From Rosellinia necatrix (taxonomy: Eukaryota > Ascomycota > Sordariomycetes > Xylariales > Xylariaceae), in the NCBI GenBank assembly GCA_021209875.1, contig JAGYVD010000006.1:2480001-2544000 (forward strand): a DNA stretch of 64,000 nucleotides. The letters are read 5' to 3'. The notes beneath the pieces are model-generated. The model was not told where the DNA came from and made no database searches. It was given only the letters and a program-made list of their open reading frames with translations. The translations under genes and the position numbers were made by a program. The stretch's first letter is position 1. Each line of letters starts with the position of its first letter. Below, piece by piece: positions 24,964 through 39,700 of this stretch.

Positions 24964-25771
24964 CGAGGTTCAACTACCCGCCGCTGTAGGATGCAGGGAA
25001 TGCAGGGGATGGAGTGCAGAAGAGAGTCTGAAAAGCGCATGTGGAAGCGACGGGCTCTCATTTCTCTGTGGCTGGACTGGACTTTGCCACAGATGTCTGG
25101 CTATGGTCTGCTGTAGCCTGCGGGTAGGCCGATGGTGATTCGCCCGAGAGAAGGATGCTTCGCCACGCCGTTGCGTAATGAGGGATGAAAAGGTGGTTAT
25201 AGCCTACCTAGGTAGGTACTTAGGTAGTAGTAGTAGTAGTATTGACGTCTAATCTAGGTGTAATAGGTACTTAGGTAGGCAGGCAGGTACTTGTGCATCC
25301 TACTACTGCCGCACTTGAGGCCTATCTAGGTTCCCGCTATGACGTGGTATCCTGCCCCTCAGGGTTCTCTTGGCAAGCCATCGTACCCCTCGTTTGGGTC
25401 GGCCTACCAATACGCATCATCAAACCCAAACAGATGATACCTACATATTGCTATCCCGCTGCCTTGGTAGGGAGATTTAGCATTGTTTACCATCATTAGC
25501 GGGCATTAGCGGGCGTTAGTCGCCGTTTCTGGGCAGGCCTCCAATTCTCCCTTCTGTCGTGGATTCCGCCAGGCGCTTCTTCTGTACTCTACCCACCTCC
25601 GTAGAAATAAAACCAATAAGTACATTGCATCAACTTACCATCACAACGCATTCTCCCGTCGCATTCCCAAGTTGACTCTACAATCCTCTCAAATAATCAA
25701 ATAATCTCTCCCCTACTACTCAGACACCATCCCTTCGTCCGTTTCTACATCCGCGCATATCCTACTCCGCC
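24964..25771. other. Intergenic spacer and 5' leader of the Vip1 gene
   Basis: Contains the TAGG-type repeat at 25204-25291. The last 150 bases are C/T-rich with few G, typical of a fungal promoter and 5' UTR for an actively expressed gene. No gene is seen. Confidence 0.5.
25204..25291. repeat. CCTAGGTAGGTACTTAGG-type short repeat with GTA run
   Basis: Repeated CCTAGGTAGGTA and AGGTACTTAGGTAGG words surround a (TAG)n run. Related sequence occurs in opposite orientation at 55268-55308 and in dispersed form at 55690-55760 and near 49915-49980. Confidence 0.7.
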
Positions 25772-27160
25772 ATGGCCTCCAACCTAACCGTCCATGTGAA
25801 AAACATCTCTGCCGAGACAAAGGAGCAACAAGTAAAGGAATTCTTCAGCTTCTGGTAGGTCGAGCGCGTCGGATCTTGCAGGTCTTTTAATGTTGCTCTT
25901 GTTCTTATTGTTCTTGTATTAATATTAATTCGTTTTGCCTCGCCCTGTAGTGGTAAAATCACCGACCTGCACGTCTCTCAGGCTGCCAACGGAACCCAAG
26001 ATGCCACGGTGACCTTCGAGAAGGAGACTGCTGCCAAGACAGCCCAGCTCCTCGACAACACCCAGCTCGGTTCCTCGCACATCGTCGTCACCCCCGCCGA
26101 CGGCAAACCCGACGATGGTACCCCGCATACCACCAACGCCGACCGCGATACCGATGAGATCACACAGGAGGAGAAGCCCCGTAGCCGTATCCTTGCCGAG
26201 TATCTCGCGCACGGCTACGTCGTGGGTGACGTCGCCATCCAACGTGCTATAGACCTTGACCATAAACAGTATGTGTCCCGGCTAACCTCTAATATCACAA
26301 CACAATACCGCAACGCCGCCTCCGTTGTCGATGACGCGGCCGCGGTGCATTTCCCAGTATCACATCAACGTTGCTATTTCCATCGTTTGCGACGAGAGCT
26401 AACACAAAAACTCTTAACAGCGGCGTCACGACGCGTTTCATGAACACCTTAACCCAACTGGATCAGAAGTTCCATGCCACTGACCGTGCCAAGGCGGCCG
26501 ACCAGTCGTATCGAATTAGCAGCCGGGCCAATAGCCTCTTCGGCGGGTTGACGTCGTACTTTGAGAAAGCCTCGAATACTCCCACGGGCAAGAAGCTGGT
26601 CAAGTTCTACACCGACGGTCAACGCCAAGCCCAAGACATCCACGCCGAAGCCCAACGGCTGATGGAGCTCAAGAAGGAAGAACATGGTGGCAGTTCTTAC
26701 AAGGCTTCCGGATTGGAGAGAGTCTTTGGGAAAGAGAAGGAACGGCCCGCTGCCGCCACGCCTGAAGCTGGTAAGTTCTTTTCTTAACATTCATGATTAG
26801 GGCTTCCAGAGGGTTATAGTTGAGAGGCACGTTGAGCAAATCTGAGCAAATCTGCGCATACACCACCGCAGAAGTCGGAGGGAGGAGCCCATCCAAGTAA
26901 GACGTGTATCCGACAAGCGTCGATTTCTGAGAAACATCCTGTGCACGTTCTTGGCGAAGGTTGAATACTTGTGGCCGAATTAGCTTAATAGTGTTGACAG
27001 CCCATCATCCTTGTAACACTTACTTATGATTGCGTCGGCTGATGATTTTGACATAGTTCCCGCGAACCCTCCGACCGGCGCACCAGTTGGCACAGCTGCC
27101 CCTTCAGCACCCCAAGGCGATACCAGTGCTGCTCCTGCACCCTCGTCTGAGAAGGTATAA
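25772..27160 (+). CDS. vip1: Vip1-like RRM-domain protein
   Basis: Four exons: 25772-25854, 25951-26268, 26421-26770 and 27057-27160, encoding 284 residues. Donors are GTAGGT, GTATGT and GTAAGT; acceptors are TGTAG, AACAG and CATAG, and all phases agree. Residues 3-75 form an RNA-recognition motif: LTVHVKNIS is the first strand, FFSFCGKITDLHV crosses intron 1, and DATVTFEKE is the RNP1-like strand. The middle and C-terminal part (HGVTTRFMNTLTQLDQKF, TDRAKAADQSY, LTSYFEKASNTPTGKK) matches the fungal Vip1 / actin-cytoskeleton-VIP1 annotation group, related to fission yeast vip1. A short Pro/Ala-rich tail closes the protein. The cellular role is not well defined; RNA binding is likely from the domain. 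The gene appears intact and conserved. Confidence 0.9.
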
Positions 27161-27722
27161 TGAGCGTGTGGGGGTTAGATTGACGAGTTCATGAGTAATC
27201 ACGACCTACCTATTTATATTCTATACAATGTCTTCTTAGCAAACAAAAATGCACTGTCGTCATGTGCAACTGAACTACACTAGGTATCGAGACGTCCCAT
27301 GTGCTAATCCAGATTCCCGCCAACTTGATGTAAAGCACATCAACCTGAAACCAATTGAGTACGGGATGCTGCCCTAATATATGCCAAATAACACCCAACC
27401 TGCGACTACCATCACCACCACCGTCAAGTATAGTGGTTAAAATTATCAATACTAAACGAAGATATAACAACTCCGTAGTATCGGATCTAACCTGTCGCCA
27501 AATAGGCAGTCATGCAACCAATCACGTGATGGAATTCCGATTGTTGTTTGCGAAATATTGTTTGTGGAAATTTCATTTGTCTAATACCCCTATTCCTAGG
27601 TGCAAACGAGTAAATATCGAGGTGATCTAGGATGCAACCTCGTCCTCATACTAACAAATGATGCCAACTATGTCGGAGAAAGACACCAACCTCCCAAACG
27701 CCAATAGTCAATTGGCGGCCGC
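27161..27722. other. Convergent intergenic spacer
   Basis: Lies between the 3' ends of the Vip1 gene and the small gene on the minus strand. No gene is seen; both terminators and 3' UTRs should be here. Confidence 0.5.
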
Positions 27723-28053
27723 TTACTTCTTTGCGAAACCCTTGGCGAATTTCTCCCCCAGTGACGCATCCATAGGACCAGGCGGGTTCGAGGTGAGATT
27801 CTGTTGGCCGTGGGGGAGGGGCAATACGTTAGCATTGAGCGTTCATGTTCACCCCTCCCCCCCTAAAACTAGAAAGACAGTGACGACGCAATCAGAACCA
27901 ATTACGCACCTTGAGCTGCTCGCGGTTGACCTCCTCCTTGTTGTCGGCCGTGTCTGTCCCCTGGCCGGACGCCGGCGTCTCGTGGATCTGGCGGCCGGTC
28001 TGCCGCTCGGGTGGGGGGGACTGGCCGCCCTCGTTGCGGGATTCGGAAGACAT
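27723..28053 (-). CDS. Small conserved fungal protein, 73 residues, two exons
   Basis: Exon 1 is 28053-27910 (48 codons from ATG) and exon 2 is 27800-27723. The 109-nt intron has donor GTGCGT, an ACGCTAAT branch region and acceptor CAACAG. The product is hydrophilic and Pro/Gln/Glu-rich, with ETPASGQG, EEVNREQLK and, across the intron, LTSNPPGPMD. Similar small proteins ending SNP.GPL...EKF.K are common in filamentous fungi and are unnamed; I recognise the pattern but no function. No membrane segment or signal peptide is seen. The gene is convergent with the Vip1 gene and too short for a simple length cut-off. Confidence 0.8.
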
Positions 28054-28731
28054 TGTGGTAATGGGAGTAATTGGCTCGGTGAATCCGATTTCCGGTAGTA
28101 GGCGATGTGGTTATGTGGTTGTGTGGTTTTGTGGTTTTGTGGTTTTGTTTGACAAGTTGATTAGATCTTTGATAGGTGTTGTGGCGCTGATACTGTTGGT
28201 TAATGAAGTTGGAGAGATTGCCTATATAGCCCCCCCATGTGCGTTCAGATTGTATATACGTCATACCTTCCCGAAGCTCGATTCTTATCTATTCAAACGG
28301 TTCAGTTGCTCCTATCACATATTGCATTTCATTGTTGATGCGGTCATATATTTGTCCATGTCGTCATGTCTTATAAGTTGTCGTTACTACCCTGGGTTTT
28401 AGTGGATCATCTTATATCATTGCCAAGATTCGAATCTAGCTTATTTAGGTAATACTATTTATAGTTTTCTGCCCTCCAACGCCTAGGCGACTTGTACCTA
28501 GTGTCATTACCGTGCTAGGATTGGCTGTACGTATAGGCATACGGAATTGGTATCGGTCTTTAAATGCTCAGGAATCAATTAAAGACCATATCGAACCCTA
28601 CGTAACCCCAATCCAAGCAGCACTCGGTAGCCTGTCTATGACAAGAACAGCTAACTCACCGCAGAGGCGAAGGCGAGCCCCCCGGCTGCGTAACAATTTA
28701 CCCCACGCCCCCTTACTCCCCTATTACTCCC
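28054..28731. other. Intergenic spacer with TGTGGTT repeat
   Basis: Holds the 5' leader of the small gene, which includes a low-complexity TGTGGTT run at 28105-28149, and the 3' flank of the DUF1996 gene. No gene is seen. Confidence 0.5.
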
Positions 28732-29936
28732 CTACATCTCCATCTTCATCATCTCCAGACTTTTGAGGTAATCACTTGTTCCATGGTCCGGGTCCGCGTC
28801 CTTGGGCTTGCAGGAGCTATACTGCTTCCCATTCCCATGCGCGCCATCAATCCTCATAAATGTCTGCCCTTTGGCCTTCAGCATGCTCTTGGCCGCATCC
28901 TCGTACCAACCGTTGATGAAATCCCCGTGCAAACAGTAGCCATCCCCGATCTACGGCAGCGAGATTAACATGGGAGTCCGTGCCGGGACGGTGGGGGTAC
29001 GAGCGCGAAGGGTTGATGAGTAACATTGAGCGAGCGGGAAATGAAATCTGGGTCGTGAGACTGGACTGGGACGAATACATACCTCTCCACAGGCCAACTT
29101 GATAGGCGGGGTCCCCTTCCACCCCTGCGGGATGGCCTTGCGCGTATCGTAGCGGATGGAGAAGCGCAGCGACGGCATGCGCTTCATGTTCGGGGGGCAC
29201 TTCCCGCCGTGCGCCGCCGCGTAGGTGTAGTCCGTGATCCTGTTCGGGTCGACGCAGTCCGGAAAGCGGAGGATCGCCTGCAGATGGTACGGGCATGTCG
29301 ACTTGGGGAGCGCCGCCCTCGGCCGCGAGTTCCTGTCATCCGGGGCGTTGCCGTCGCACCACCATGTGATCGCCGTGATCTTCTCGTCTGATGATATACG
29401 CTTGTGAGTAAGCCCAAGCCTAGGGAGAAATGACGTTGAGCCAAAGCCGGCTCATTGGATTGCCCGGGAAGGCTGGGCACTCACCGATATCCGCTTGGCT
29501 CCTCGCGCTCGCGTTGCCCGCAACGGCATAAAAGTTAGGGGGGAACGGGATCTCCGCGTGGTCGATTTGCTCGTAGTAGGTCTTGAAAGTGGCGGGATAT
29601 ATCTCGGTGTACGTGTTCCCGTTCACGTAGTAAAGTGTAGGCGCCCCTAACCAAGGTGCTCTGTCAGCCCAGTCGTGGTAACACCGTGTATCGGACTGAA
29701 GACGTACAGTAGATGGAGAGGTCGTTCGGATTCTCCCCCGAAGGGCAACCCTTCTGCAATTGGGCTGTCGTAGGCATATCCTTCGTAATAACATCGGATC
29801 CATAGAAAGAGTGCATATGAGAGACATATTTGCCGGGCGTGACGATCGGGTCGATATTCTTGCGCATGAACGGCTTGTGCTCGATGTCTGTGAGAGCGAG
29901 GGCCGCTCCCCAGAGGAGGAAGGAAATAACATTCAT
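28732..29936 (-). CDS. Secreted DUF1996-domain protein
   Basis: Four exons on the minus strand: 29936-29708, 29646-29485, 29387-29083 and 28950-28732, encoding 304 residues. Introns have donors GTACGT, GTGAGT and GTATGT with acceptors GTTAG, CATCAG and CCGTAG, and phases agree (W is split over intron 1, D over intron 2). The product begins with a short hydrophobic leader (MNVISFLLWGAALA), a probable signal peptide. DUF1996 landmarks follow: DPIVTPG, HMHSFYG, DLSIYWAPTLYYV, IPFPPNFYAVAGN, TWWCDG, FPDCVDP, MKRMPSLRFSIRYDTRK, GYCLHGDFINGW. This domain is widespread in secreted or cell-surface fungal proteins; its biochemical function is not known to me. Length is typical for a single-domain member without the WSC domain some relatives carry. 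Confidence 0.92.
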
Positions 29937-30541
29937 CTTGATCCGAACAGAACAAACGACTAACTTAAAGGATGAGAGAAACCGCAGAGTTTACATCGCT
30001 CGGGATAGAACTAGGGGATCCTGCGTACACATATACCCGGATGAGCAAACGTGGAACGTGACTAACATCGGCATATAACTGCCGTAAACATCTGAGACTA
30101 TATTGGTACGTTGTGTTTATTATCATTTAATATACTCTACGAAGCGCTCACTACCTTGGTTGTTACTCCACCGGGCAAATCTGGGGTAACAACATGCACC
30201 ACCATTGGTCCCGTGTAAAATTCGCTATTGCCGGATGTCTGTACCATACAATTTAAAAAGGGGAACTGCCAATCAGAGCTACCCCCATTTTCCCCTAAAC
30301 GGACAACATATGGTTTTCAGAGATGCTCCTGCAAGGGACACTTTGTATTGTTTCCTTTTACACGGTACCGAAGCTGGGGTTGGATTTTGATGCAAATGGT
30401 TTCATGGCGAATAAGGTAGCTTATTGTAACTACTGGCCAAGCTAGTTATTTGAGGCTAACAAGTATACTTTAAAATATGGGTGGCTTGTCAGAGTTAAGG
30501 CTTTCTTTGTACGTGAAAGACTATCCTTAGACTAACTACCG
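29937..30541. other. Promoter-side spacer up to the LTR element
   Basis: Upstream flank of the DUF1996 gene. No gene is seen. The last five bases (30537-30541, TACCG) are the left target-site duplication of the LTR element. Confidence 0.5.
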
Positions 30542-30787
30542 TGTTAAAATACAGGAGTACAGATTGAGATACAGAAGTATATCACCTTATGGACCCACTT
30601 AGGGATCTATTAATAACCTACTAGATTCTTTATGCTTTTATTTACGAACTGCTGTATTACTAGCTTTACTTTTTTTTTTATTAACTAAGAAATTAAAGTT
30701 ATATATTAGTTTTAATTTAGAATTTTTGTTGTATTAGCTATAGCTAGTAATATAATATTATTATTTTATGTGCCGCTGGCTTTTATA
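30542..30787 (+). repeat. Left LTR of the 14.9-kb element
   Basis: Starts TGTTAAAATACAGG and ends TTTTATA, aligned without gaps to 45230-45475. Its outer (left) third keeps more G and C than its inner part; differences from the right LTR are all C/T or G/A. Confidence 0.95.
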
Positions 30788-33700
30788 TAGTAGCTAATAA
30801 TTGTTTTAAGCGTTTTTATTTGCTAAAACAATTTTTAATAAATAAATTTAATTTATTATTATAAGATTTAATTTTAAATTAGTAGTCGACTTTAACTAAT
30901 CTGTTTAATTAGATTATCTATTAAACTTTTAGCAAAAATTTTATTATTAATTTTTATTATTAATATATTATATAATAAAATTATATTTAATTTTTAAAAG
31001 CTTAGCATATATAAAACAGTTTATTGTTATTATATAAAACAAGCTATAATTTTATTAAAAAATTCGATTATTAGTATAATATTTAAATATTAAATATAAA
31101 ACTGTAAAATTTTTAGTTATATTTTATTAAAAACTTTTAAAAATAATACTTAAGATTTTTTATATATATTAATTATTTATAAGCAATAAAAAACAACCGC
31201 TTTAAAAACGCTAAAAATAGTTTATTAAAATAAAAACAATTTATTTTTATTTAATATATAAAAATAAAAGCTAAAATTAATATTTAACTTTGTTAAATTT
31301 AACGTTATTACTGCTATAAAAAAATTTAACTTTTATTTATTTTAGCCGAAAACTTTTATATTAAACTTAAAATAAATAAATTATTTTTAACTAGCAAATT
31401 ATTTAAAACATAATTAATAATTAACTAAAAACGCTAATAAAATTTATTTATAAAATTTATACGCGGATTAAAAAAACTAATTTTAAAACTTATATTTTAT
31501 TAAATATATTAATTATTTTTTTTAGCATTAAAACAAATAGTTAACTTTTTCTAATTAAACTAAAAGCAAAAATAAAAAATATTTTTATTATTTTTATAAA
31601 ATATAATATAAATTTTTAATAATAAACCTAGCTATTTTTACGCCGATTTAGTTAGCAGAAAATTTAATTAAAAATTATTTAAAAGTTAATTAAAAATAAA
31701 AAAAAAAATAATTAATATTTTTGTATTAAAACAATAAAACGTTATTTTTATATCTATTTTTTAAATATTATTTTATTAAAAAGCAGTACTACTTTTAAAA
31801 AACTTGTATTAATAAGCACGATATTTACGTTTATAAAAAGCAAAAAACTAATTATATAAAATCGTAAAACTATATTAAGTCTTAATATTTTTAAATTATT
31901 TTTTTTTTTAAACAAACTTTAAAAACCTGCCGGTAAAAATTAAAACAAAAAAAACAAAATAGCTTAAACTAAGTATAACCTACTAGCAAAAATAAAAAAA
32001 AATAAAAAAAATAAAAATCAGAAAATTTATAAAAGCTTTTATTTTTTTTTTTATTACTACTGCTTTACTGCCTTTTGTTTTTTTTATATTATAATATATT
32101 AATTTAAATTATAAATAAAACGCAGCAGTTATTTATAAAATTATTAATAATATAAGCCTAGGTTTATATTTAAAATTATAACGTTTAATAAATAAAAATG
32201 TTTAATTAAAAGCTTATAACGTAATAAAAATATAATAAATAATAAAAAAAATTAATTAATGCAAGCTTATAATAAAATTCTAGCTTTTATTTAAAATAAA
32301 ACTAACCGTTTTTAAATTTTTATTTATAGATTTAAACAATTAATTAATTAACTAAGTTTAAAACAAATATTATTTTACCGCAGTTTATATTATAAAATAC
32401 TATTAAGTATTTATTTTTAATATTTTTATTTGTACTATTAATTTAATTTAATATAATGCTATAACTACTTTTATTACTACTTATTATATTATAACTACTT
32501 TTAATTTTATTAATAATATTATAACTATTTTAAAAGCATTAAATATTATATAAAATATAATTATATACTTTTTTATTTAAGCTTGCTAAACAGCAAGCTA
32601 GACAATTTAAATTTATAAAACAGTAAAGCATAAAATAAAATATATCGCAAAAATATATTTAATTAATATATAAACTATTATATTAGCTATTAAATAAATA
32701 TAAATATTAAAAATTTTAACTGTTAATAGTATTTTAGGCTTAAAATTAAAAAACAGGCATATATAAAAACAAAGTTTATAATAAATTAAAACTTAAAATA
32801 TTTAAATACTATAATTTAACCCCGATTATATAATATATTAATAAACTAAACTATTTAAAAACATTTAAAAGCATTAATTATATTTAAAAATTTAATATAA
32901 AAATTATAATAGATTTTTATTAATAAAAATACATTAGTTTAAAAGTTTAACTTAGAACTTAAAAGCATAAATTATTTAAAATCTAGACTTTGCTAAAATA
33001 AAGCTTAAAAAACGGTTTTAAAAAATAGATTTAAAGTTATAAAATAATAAACAATAAAAAATATAATTTTACTAATAAAACAAATAAATTAATTAATAAA
33101 TATATTAACAACAAGGTTAAATATTATAACAAAATAAAAGGCGCTAATAAAAACTATATTACTTGTTATATATTTAACAACTTAAATAATTATTTAAAAA
33201 TTTTAGTCAAGCTTTAAAAATTAAAAAACATTATAACTAATTTATAAAATTAAATAAGCACTTATAAATACTTTGCTATAAAGCAGTAGCATGCTATTTA
33301 TACCGAGCAAAAAACATATAATCAAAAGATCTAAAAATTAAAAAATCTAGTTAAAAAAAAAAAAAAAAAAAAATACTAATTTAAATATTAATTAATTTTA
33401 AACAAAATATTAGCAGAAATATAACAATAAAACTAATAATAATAAATTACCTTTATTTTTAAACATAATATTTATACTTAATAATTTTTTTAAAAAAATG
33501 CTAAACTTATTTTAACTTTAAACCTAACTTTAAACTACTTTAAAACAAAATAATAAAAAAGCTGAAAAAAAAGTTACTAATATAGTTAAAAGTTTTTAAA
33601 AAAACTATAATAATTATAGACGTAATAATTAAAAAGGTTATAATTAAAAAAACCGCAATTAAAATAAAAAAAATTAATCGAATATATTTAAACAACTAAT

Positions 33701-36700
33701 AAAAATAGCACAAATATATATATTAATAAATAACTTAATATATTACGATTTAAAAACAAAGAACTTTTACATATTTAAACGCGCTATTAAACAAATAAAA
33801 AAATTTAAACCTAATTATAACCCTGATTTTAATAATATTTCTAAAAATAATAACAGCAATAATAAAAAAAAAACTGTTAAATTAAAAAACACTTAAAAAA
33901 AACGCCACAAAAAAACGTTTTATTAAGCAGTAACGCTATATCACCCCTTTATATATCGTTAAATATAAATATAACAAATAATAAACAAATTTTAAATCAA
34001 ATATTTAATACTATATTAAATAATACGCTTAATAAAAAAAAAAAATATTATTAAGCAGTAATCACTTTTTTTAAAATTCTTAAATATTGCCTTAAGTTAT
34101 TATTACATATAATACTAAAAAAAACAGCAGAAAATATACATTAATATAACTTAAGCATAAACTTTATAAATCATTTAATATTAACAAAACTAATTAATAA
34201 CTCGATATATTTTAAAACTATAAAAAAAACAATATAGCAAATTAATATATTAAAAGCAAATTATAATATTAAAATTCTTAAATATCGCAAAAATAAAAAT
34301 AATCAAATTATTTATTATAAAAATAAAAATACAACTAAAAAAGCTTCTTTTATTTTAAAGCAATTATTTATATAAATAATAATATATTTCCAGCTTTTAT
34401 TAATACAGCTTTTTTTTTTTGTTTAATATTATAAAAATATTTTATTATATATTATCTAACTGTTATTATAAAAACAATTAAACTTTTTAAACTAAACAAT
34501 ATTAAAAATAATTTATAAATAATAAAATACGCTAATATTTATATTCGATTAAAAAATATAAATAAATAATTTTAAACTATTATATAACGTATATATATTA
34601 TTAACTAACTTAGTTATAAAATGCTATTAAAAATTAAATTCTTTAAACAGCACTAGCTCTATATAATTTAAAAATAAAAAAATTAGAACAATAAGCTTTA
34701 AATTAATAATTTAAATTAATATATCGCCTTATTAGCAATAAAAATAAATAAACTAAAGCTTTATTATAAAATAATCTTTATTTAAGCAAAAAATATTATT
34801 ATAATTATATTAGCGTTAAAAACAGCGATTATAATAAAACACCCGAAAGTTTTAATTATAAACTAAGTTTATATAATAATTTTTAAACCTATTATAAATC
34901 CTGCAGAAAATTTATATAATATTATATAAAACAGTGCAACAAATAAATATAACTAAGTTATAAAATTTGCTAATTTTAAAACGCTATTAATAACTATATA
35001 TAAAAAAAATCTTTTAAAATATTTAAAATATATATAAATATATAAAACATAAAATATATATTAGCAATTTTTAAAAGCGGCAACTAAAGCTATATATAAT
35101 ATATTAATTAAAAACGTATTAAACGTACAAAAAAAAAAACGTTAACGATAAAAAAAAAAACAAATATAAGCATAGCTACCCTTATAATCTTCCTGATCTT
35201 GCAAATAAAACACTATAATTTTAGCTTAATAAATTAAAAATTAATATATTTTTAAACTAAAGCTTAAAAATATATAAACAGATTAAACAAATAATATAAA
35301 AATATTTTTATTTATTTTGCCTAAAGCTTAATAAATTTAATAATAATATTAAAATATTTATTTATTTTAAAACTAATATAAATATAAATAATTTAAGCTA
35401 GCAACCATACTAGCAGTTTTAAAAAATATATAAACAACTAAAATAATTTTATAACTATTAAAAATGCTGAAATAATAAAACTAATATTATTAAATTAATT
35501 TTATTTAATCGTATTACCAGCTTTTATTATATAACGAAAAAATAAACTAAAGCTTATAATAAATCTTAAAAAAATAAATATAAAAATTGCAAATAACGCT
35601 TATTTTTTTTTTAAACAAAATAATATATTAAAAGTTATATATAGCGTTATAATATTTATAATTATAAACATTATAAAAAATATTATTAATAACTTATAAA
35701 AAAATAAATAAATATAAAACAGCTTTTATTATTTTATATTATAAATAAAAACAACTTATAGTTATAATAATAAAACTAAAGTTATTTTTAAATTTTTTAA
35801 TATAAAATAAAAATTTAATAAAACTTTATTTATAAAAATTTATATTAATATATATTAATAACATTATAATTTTTTAAAACAATAATAAATTATATTTATT
35901 ATTTAAATATTATTTTAATATTTTTATAAAATCAGGTTATATTATAGCGTTTAAAAATATTTTTTATATAATATAAACTTAAAGCGCTAAAATAATATAT
36001 GTTTAAATTAAAGCTGTTTATAAATAAAAAAAAAAATAAAGCTATAAAAAACTTAATAATATTTAAAAATTTTTAAAAACTTAAAAATAAATTAAAGCTT
36101 ATAAGTTTTTAATAATATTATATTTATTAGTTTATAAGTATTGCTGCGCTATTAAACAAACTTAAAACACTAGGATTTAAAAACTGCTTAAAAAAAGCTA
36201 ATCCTGCTAAAGCTAAATAAGCATATAATTATCGACTACTACTTAAAATACTGCTTTTTAAACTAGATTTTAAAACAAATATAATATTAACCTAAGCATA
36301 AAAATAATATAATAATATAATAGCCTATAAAAATAAAATATAAAAACAAATATAAAAAACATAAAATATTTTTAAAAACTATATTTATAAAACTGTTAGC
36401 TTAGCGTTTTTTAATTATAATAAACTTTTTATTTTATAAGTCGATTTAAGCAGATTAAACAATATTAAAGCAAAGCTATATTAAAAACAAAAAAATAATA
36501 AATTGCATTTTATATTATTTTTATTTTACGTATTAATACTTATTAAAAAGTAATACAACATTTATAAAATTAAAACCTATAGCTTAATATAAACATTAAA
36601 AAACTTATTTAATATTTTAATTATAGCGAAATATATATATATATAGATTATGCCGCGATAATATAAGCTTTTTAATTAATTATTAAACGTTTAAAAAAAT

Positions 36701-39700
36701 TTAATCGTTTAATTAATTAAAAAATATTTTTAGCCAGATATAATAAAAAAATTTAAATATATTACGTATTAAATAAAACATTTATAAATGCTAATATATT
36801 ATTTAAATTATTTTAAATAAATAATATTATTATTTTGCTTATACAGCTTTTAAGCTTTTTAAAGCTATATTATTTTTAATAATAACTTAACAGCAAGCTA
36901 AAAAAAAATAGCCTGCGATTAAAAAAATTAAAATAAATTAAATTACTACAGTATAAAAAAATATTAACGTGTTAGTTAAAACGTTAAAACTTAAATATTA
37001 AAATATATAACCAATATTTATACTATAATAAATTATAGCAATACTAGCTACGCTAAAAGCAGAAATTATATTATAAAATATATAAAACATAATAATATTA
37101 ATAATATATATAACATTTAAAATATAAAATAATATAATAAAAACTATATAAACTAACCATATATTCTGCATAATATATAAACGTTTAATAAAACTATATA
37201 AAAACATTAAAACAAATAAAAAAAAGCCTATTATTATTTTATATATATTCTGCTACGATTTAAAATCTAAGCTAATATATTATATAAATAATAATAAAAA
37301 TAAACTAGTTATTTTTGCTATTATTTAAACTAAAGCATTATAAATAATATATAACAATTAAGCTTATTTTAAAATACAACGGACAGCTAATTATTTATAA
37401 TTTATACTGTTTTTTTTAAACATTAAAAAACATGTTATAAAATACGTTAAAGCTTGTCTTATATATATATTAGCAAAAAAAACTAGGCATTAATTATATA
37501 AAAATTTTTAACTAATTAATACCCTGCATATACCCTTTTTTATATTATGCTTCAACTTTATTATTGGACTGCTAGACTTTATAAATAAAAATAACGTAGT
37601 ATTAGCAGTAATATATAAATTATTTAAATTTATTAAATATATTATTAGCAAAAATTTATATATTATAAAAACTAAGCTTGATTATATATACTTTATATAT
37701 ATTTTAACTAAAAATTACTAAACGCTTTTATATTAAATACTAATTTTAAACTAATAAATAAACTATAAACAGCATTATATAAAGCAAGCAATATTAATAT
37801 TAAAATAATAGCATTATATTATTAAGCAGCTAATAAATAAATTAAATATATTATTTAAATACTACAGACTTTATTAATTATTATATTAAAAAAAAGCTTA
37901 AAATTAATAATTAAAAAACTTTATTAAACATATTATATACTGCTTTAATATATTAAGATCTGCTACTATTAAATAAATATTATATAAATTATTATATAAA
38001 AAAAAATCTAAAACTTTTTTATTAATTAGCCCTAAAATTAAAAATAACTATATATAAACGCAACAAATATTATAACAAAAAACAGCAAATGCTGTAATAA
38101 TTATATAAACAAAAATAAAAATATATTATAATAACAAATATAATAAACTACTAATTATTAATAAACATAACTTAATATATATTAAATTAATAAAGCCTGA
38201 ACAGCTTAAATATTACTTATAAAACCAGACTAAGCTTACTTTTTTTAAAATCGGTCCGTTTATAGTTAAAAAAAAACTTAGCGATTTTAAATACTGCATT
38301 AAACTATTTAAATAATTATATTAACAAAAAAACATTTTAATTAAGCATTTTAAGTTAGCAAAAAAAAAAATATTTATAACTATAAAGCATTAAAACTAAG
38401 CAGCCTAAATATAAATAATATTAATAAATAAATTATTAAAAATATTATCGATTATATAAAAACATGTTTAATTTTATCCCTAACAGCCAAAATATAACCA
38501 TGCTATAAAATTAAATAGTTTAAATATATAAAAAAATATAAAAACTAATAATAAACTTTAAACAAAATATTTTTAACTTATTATAATAATATTATAAATA
38601 AACTAAAACTAAAGCATTTATATATTAACTTAAAAATAAAAAATTATTAAAATAATTATATATTATAACAGGATGCTTAAAAATAAACGTTTAATATTTA
38701 ATATTTATTTTTTATTATTATTTTAATATAATATTAAAAAATATAACAGTTTTAAGTATAACGTTAAAAAGTTTAACATAATTAAAAATAATAAGTTTTT
38801 ATAAGCTGCATTTAATCGGCTAAAAAACTAAAATAAAAACAATACTAATATAAATATATCGCGTTTATATAAACATATAAAAAGTTTATAAAACTTTTTA
38901 ATATTTTTTAATAATATAAATCATTTTTTATTATATTTAGTTTATAATATATATACACTTAATAATAAAAATACTTTAGTACTAAATAAATATTATATAT
39001 TTTTTTATATTTAAAGCAAGCATTACATATAACTTATAATTATACCTGCTAACTTATATTAATCACGTTTTTTTTTAAAATAAATTAATAAAAATAACGT
39101 ATAAAATATAAATTAAAATAACCTTGTTTAAAGTAGAAAAAAACCTTTTTATTTCTATTATTTATTTATATAGCTTATTATATAATTCCACTTTATTATA
39201 AGTTTTATTTTTTATATGTTATAAATACGCAGCTTATTTACGATTATTAGAAAATATAGCTTTTTTTTATTAAATTATTTTTTTATTTATTACGCATTAA
39301 AAAATTTATTATTAAAATATTAGCGTACGTTTTTTTAGCGCTGATCAGCGTAGAAATTAATCCTACGTTAATTATTATTAATAAAACTAAAAATTTAAAA
39401 AAAAAAATTATTATAATTATTATAAATAAAAACATAAAGCTATTTTTATTAGTAATCGTTAATATTTTTAAGCTAATAAAATAATATATAATATTATATT
39501 AACTATATATTAAAATATATATGTAGCAGAAAAAATATATATAACTATTTATATTATTTATGCATTTTTGCAGATTATATTAATTATATTTAATTGTTTA
39601 GCATTAATAAAAAAAATATTTATTAATTTTTATTTAATCTTAATAATATTAACGTTAATACGATTTATTAAAAACTTACTTTAAAAGCAACCTTAGATTA